Assembly (NCBI GenBank): GCA_903872005.1
Contig: CAIQJD010000723.1
Location: 1 to 5,605, forward strand
From: an uncultured bacterium
GTDB lineage: Bacteria; Chloroflexota; Anaerolineae; JACIWP01
Direction of reading: 5' to 3'
Length of the DNA stretch: 5,605 nucleotides
A program made the translations under genes and the position numbers. Positions 5,224 to 5,605 of the stretch are shown here, piece after piece. Below the pieces are notes generated by a model, which searched no databases, was not told the DNA's origin, and saw only the letters and a list, made by a program, of their open reading frames with translations. Position 1 is the first letter of the stretch. The number at the start of each line of letters is the position of its first letter.

Positions 5224-5605
5224 GTGAGCATCGTGCGAGACAAAGATGCCTTTGATCTGATCAGCCACAGCCCTGAACAAACACGCGGTCTGGGCATGCA
5301 TCTGGGCGCGCTGCTGCGCGCCGGCGACGTCATCTGCCTGCACGGCGAGTTGGGCGTCGGCAAGACGTGCCTGGTGCAAGGCATCGGCCGCGGCATGGGG
5401 ATCAGCGGGCCAATCAACAGCCCATCCTTCACGCTGGTCAATGAATACGCGCCGGCCGGCTCGCGCCTGCGCCTGTATCACGTGGACCTCTACCGCCTGG
5501 AGCGCGTCGTCCCCGAAGCCCTCGCCATTGGACTGGACGAGTATCTCTATGGCGACGGCATTTGCGTCATCGAATGGGCTGACCGTGCCCCCGCATTGAT
5601 GCCCG
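5224..5605 (+). CDS. tsaE: tRNA threonylcarbamoyladenosine biosynthesis ATPase TsaE, 3' end outside window
   Basis: The first 127 codons of a protein usually about 150-170 residues long. TsaE (YjeE) is the ATPase partner of TsaB and TsaD in making the t6A37 modification of tRNAs that read ANN codons. The Walker A loop is GELGVGKT (41-48). The family block SPSFTLVNEY (66-75), the HVDLYRL segment (86-92) and the IEWADR segment (116-121, with the conserved Trp at 118) are all present and in order. GTG at 5224 is chosen because GAAGGAGG (5208-5215) lies 8 bases upstream and the homologous N-terminus begins about there; the nearby ATG at 5216 is in a different frame. In many genomes tsaB and rimI follow, which could be checked just beyond the edge. 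The gene is cut by the window, not broken. Confidence 0.96.
   Translation, partial: MSIVRDKDAFDLISHSPEQTRGLGMHLGALLRAGDVICLHGELGVGKTCLVQGIGRGMGISGPINSPSFTLVNEYAPAGSRLRLYHVDLYRLERVVPEALAIGLDEYLYGDGICVIEWADRAPALMP

Noticed and set aside
5216..5227. Three-codon frame ATG CCT CCG TGA overlapping the tsaE start as a leader peptide
   Set aside because: The ATG directly abuts the GGAGG with no spacer, so initiation there is unlikely. Mentioned only as part of the hairpin finding.

Overview
The window is a GC-rich bacterial chromosomal segment of ordinary, mostly housekeeping character. The organism is probably a member of the Chloroflexota (Anaerolineae-like). This is inference from the overall look: high GC, very frequent GCCGGC words, an Eis-type acetyltransferase next to a Trm112-like/methyltransferase protein, and a two-pass membrane protein of a type I associate with that phylum. 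No 16S or other decisive marker is present. I see no tRNA, rRNA, CRISPR array, transposase gene or phage gene.

Layout, left to right. (1) 1-396, +: the C-terminal end of a TPR-repeat protein cut by the window edge, followed after 71 bases by ndk (468-917, +), nucleoside diphosphate kinase. (2) A strong hairpin terminator (948-980) separates ndk from the convergent rsfS (1012-1341, -), the ribosomal silencing factor. (3) A 311-base non-coding stretch (1342-1652) holds the rsfS promoter, a roughly 63-base imperfect palindrome (1479-1541) that looks like a small palindromic or MITE-like element, and a perfect-consensus sigma-70-type promoter (TTGACA-16-TATAAT). (4) That promoter drives a two-gene unit: an Eis-like GNAT acetyltransferase (1653-2882) overlapping by one base a zinc-ribbon plus SAM-methyltransferase protein (2882-3835). 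(5) A second strong hairpin (3858-3895) separates it from a convergent two-transmembrane protein of unknown function (3928-5013, -). (6) A 210-base divergent intergenic region has one promoter in each direction. The rightward one serves tsaE (5224 to the window end, +), an ATPase needed for the t6A modification of tRNA; its Shine-Dalgarno sequence lies in a small hairpin against the start codon.

The genes do not form one pathway. ndk, rsfS and tsaE are core functions (nucleotide pools, ribosome subunit joining, tRNA modification). The acetyltransferase/methyltransferase pair looks translationally coupled and could act on a common substrate, but nothing in the sequence names that substrate. 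The most noteworthy signals are in the non-coding DNA: the palindrome, a promoter pattern shared by all four promoters (-10 box followed by GA), the hairpin over the tsaE ribosome binding site, and the roughly ten-fold excess of GCCGGC. I found no convincing new multi-gene system here.
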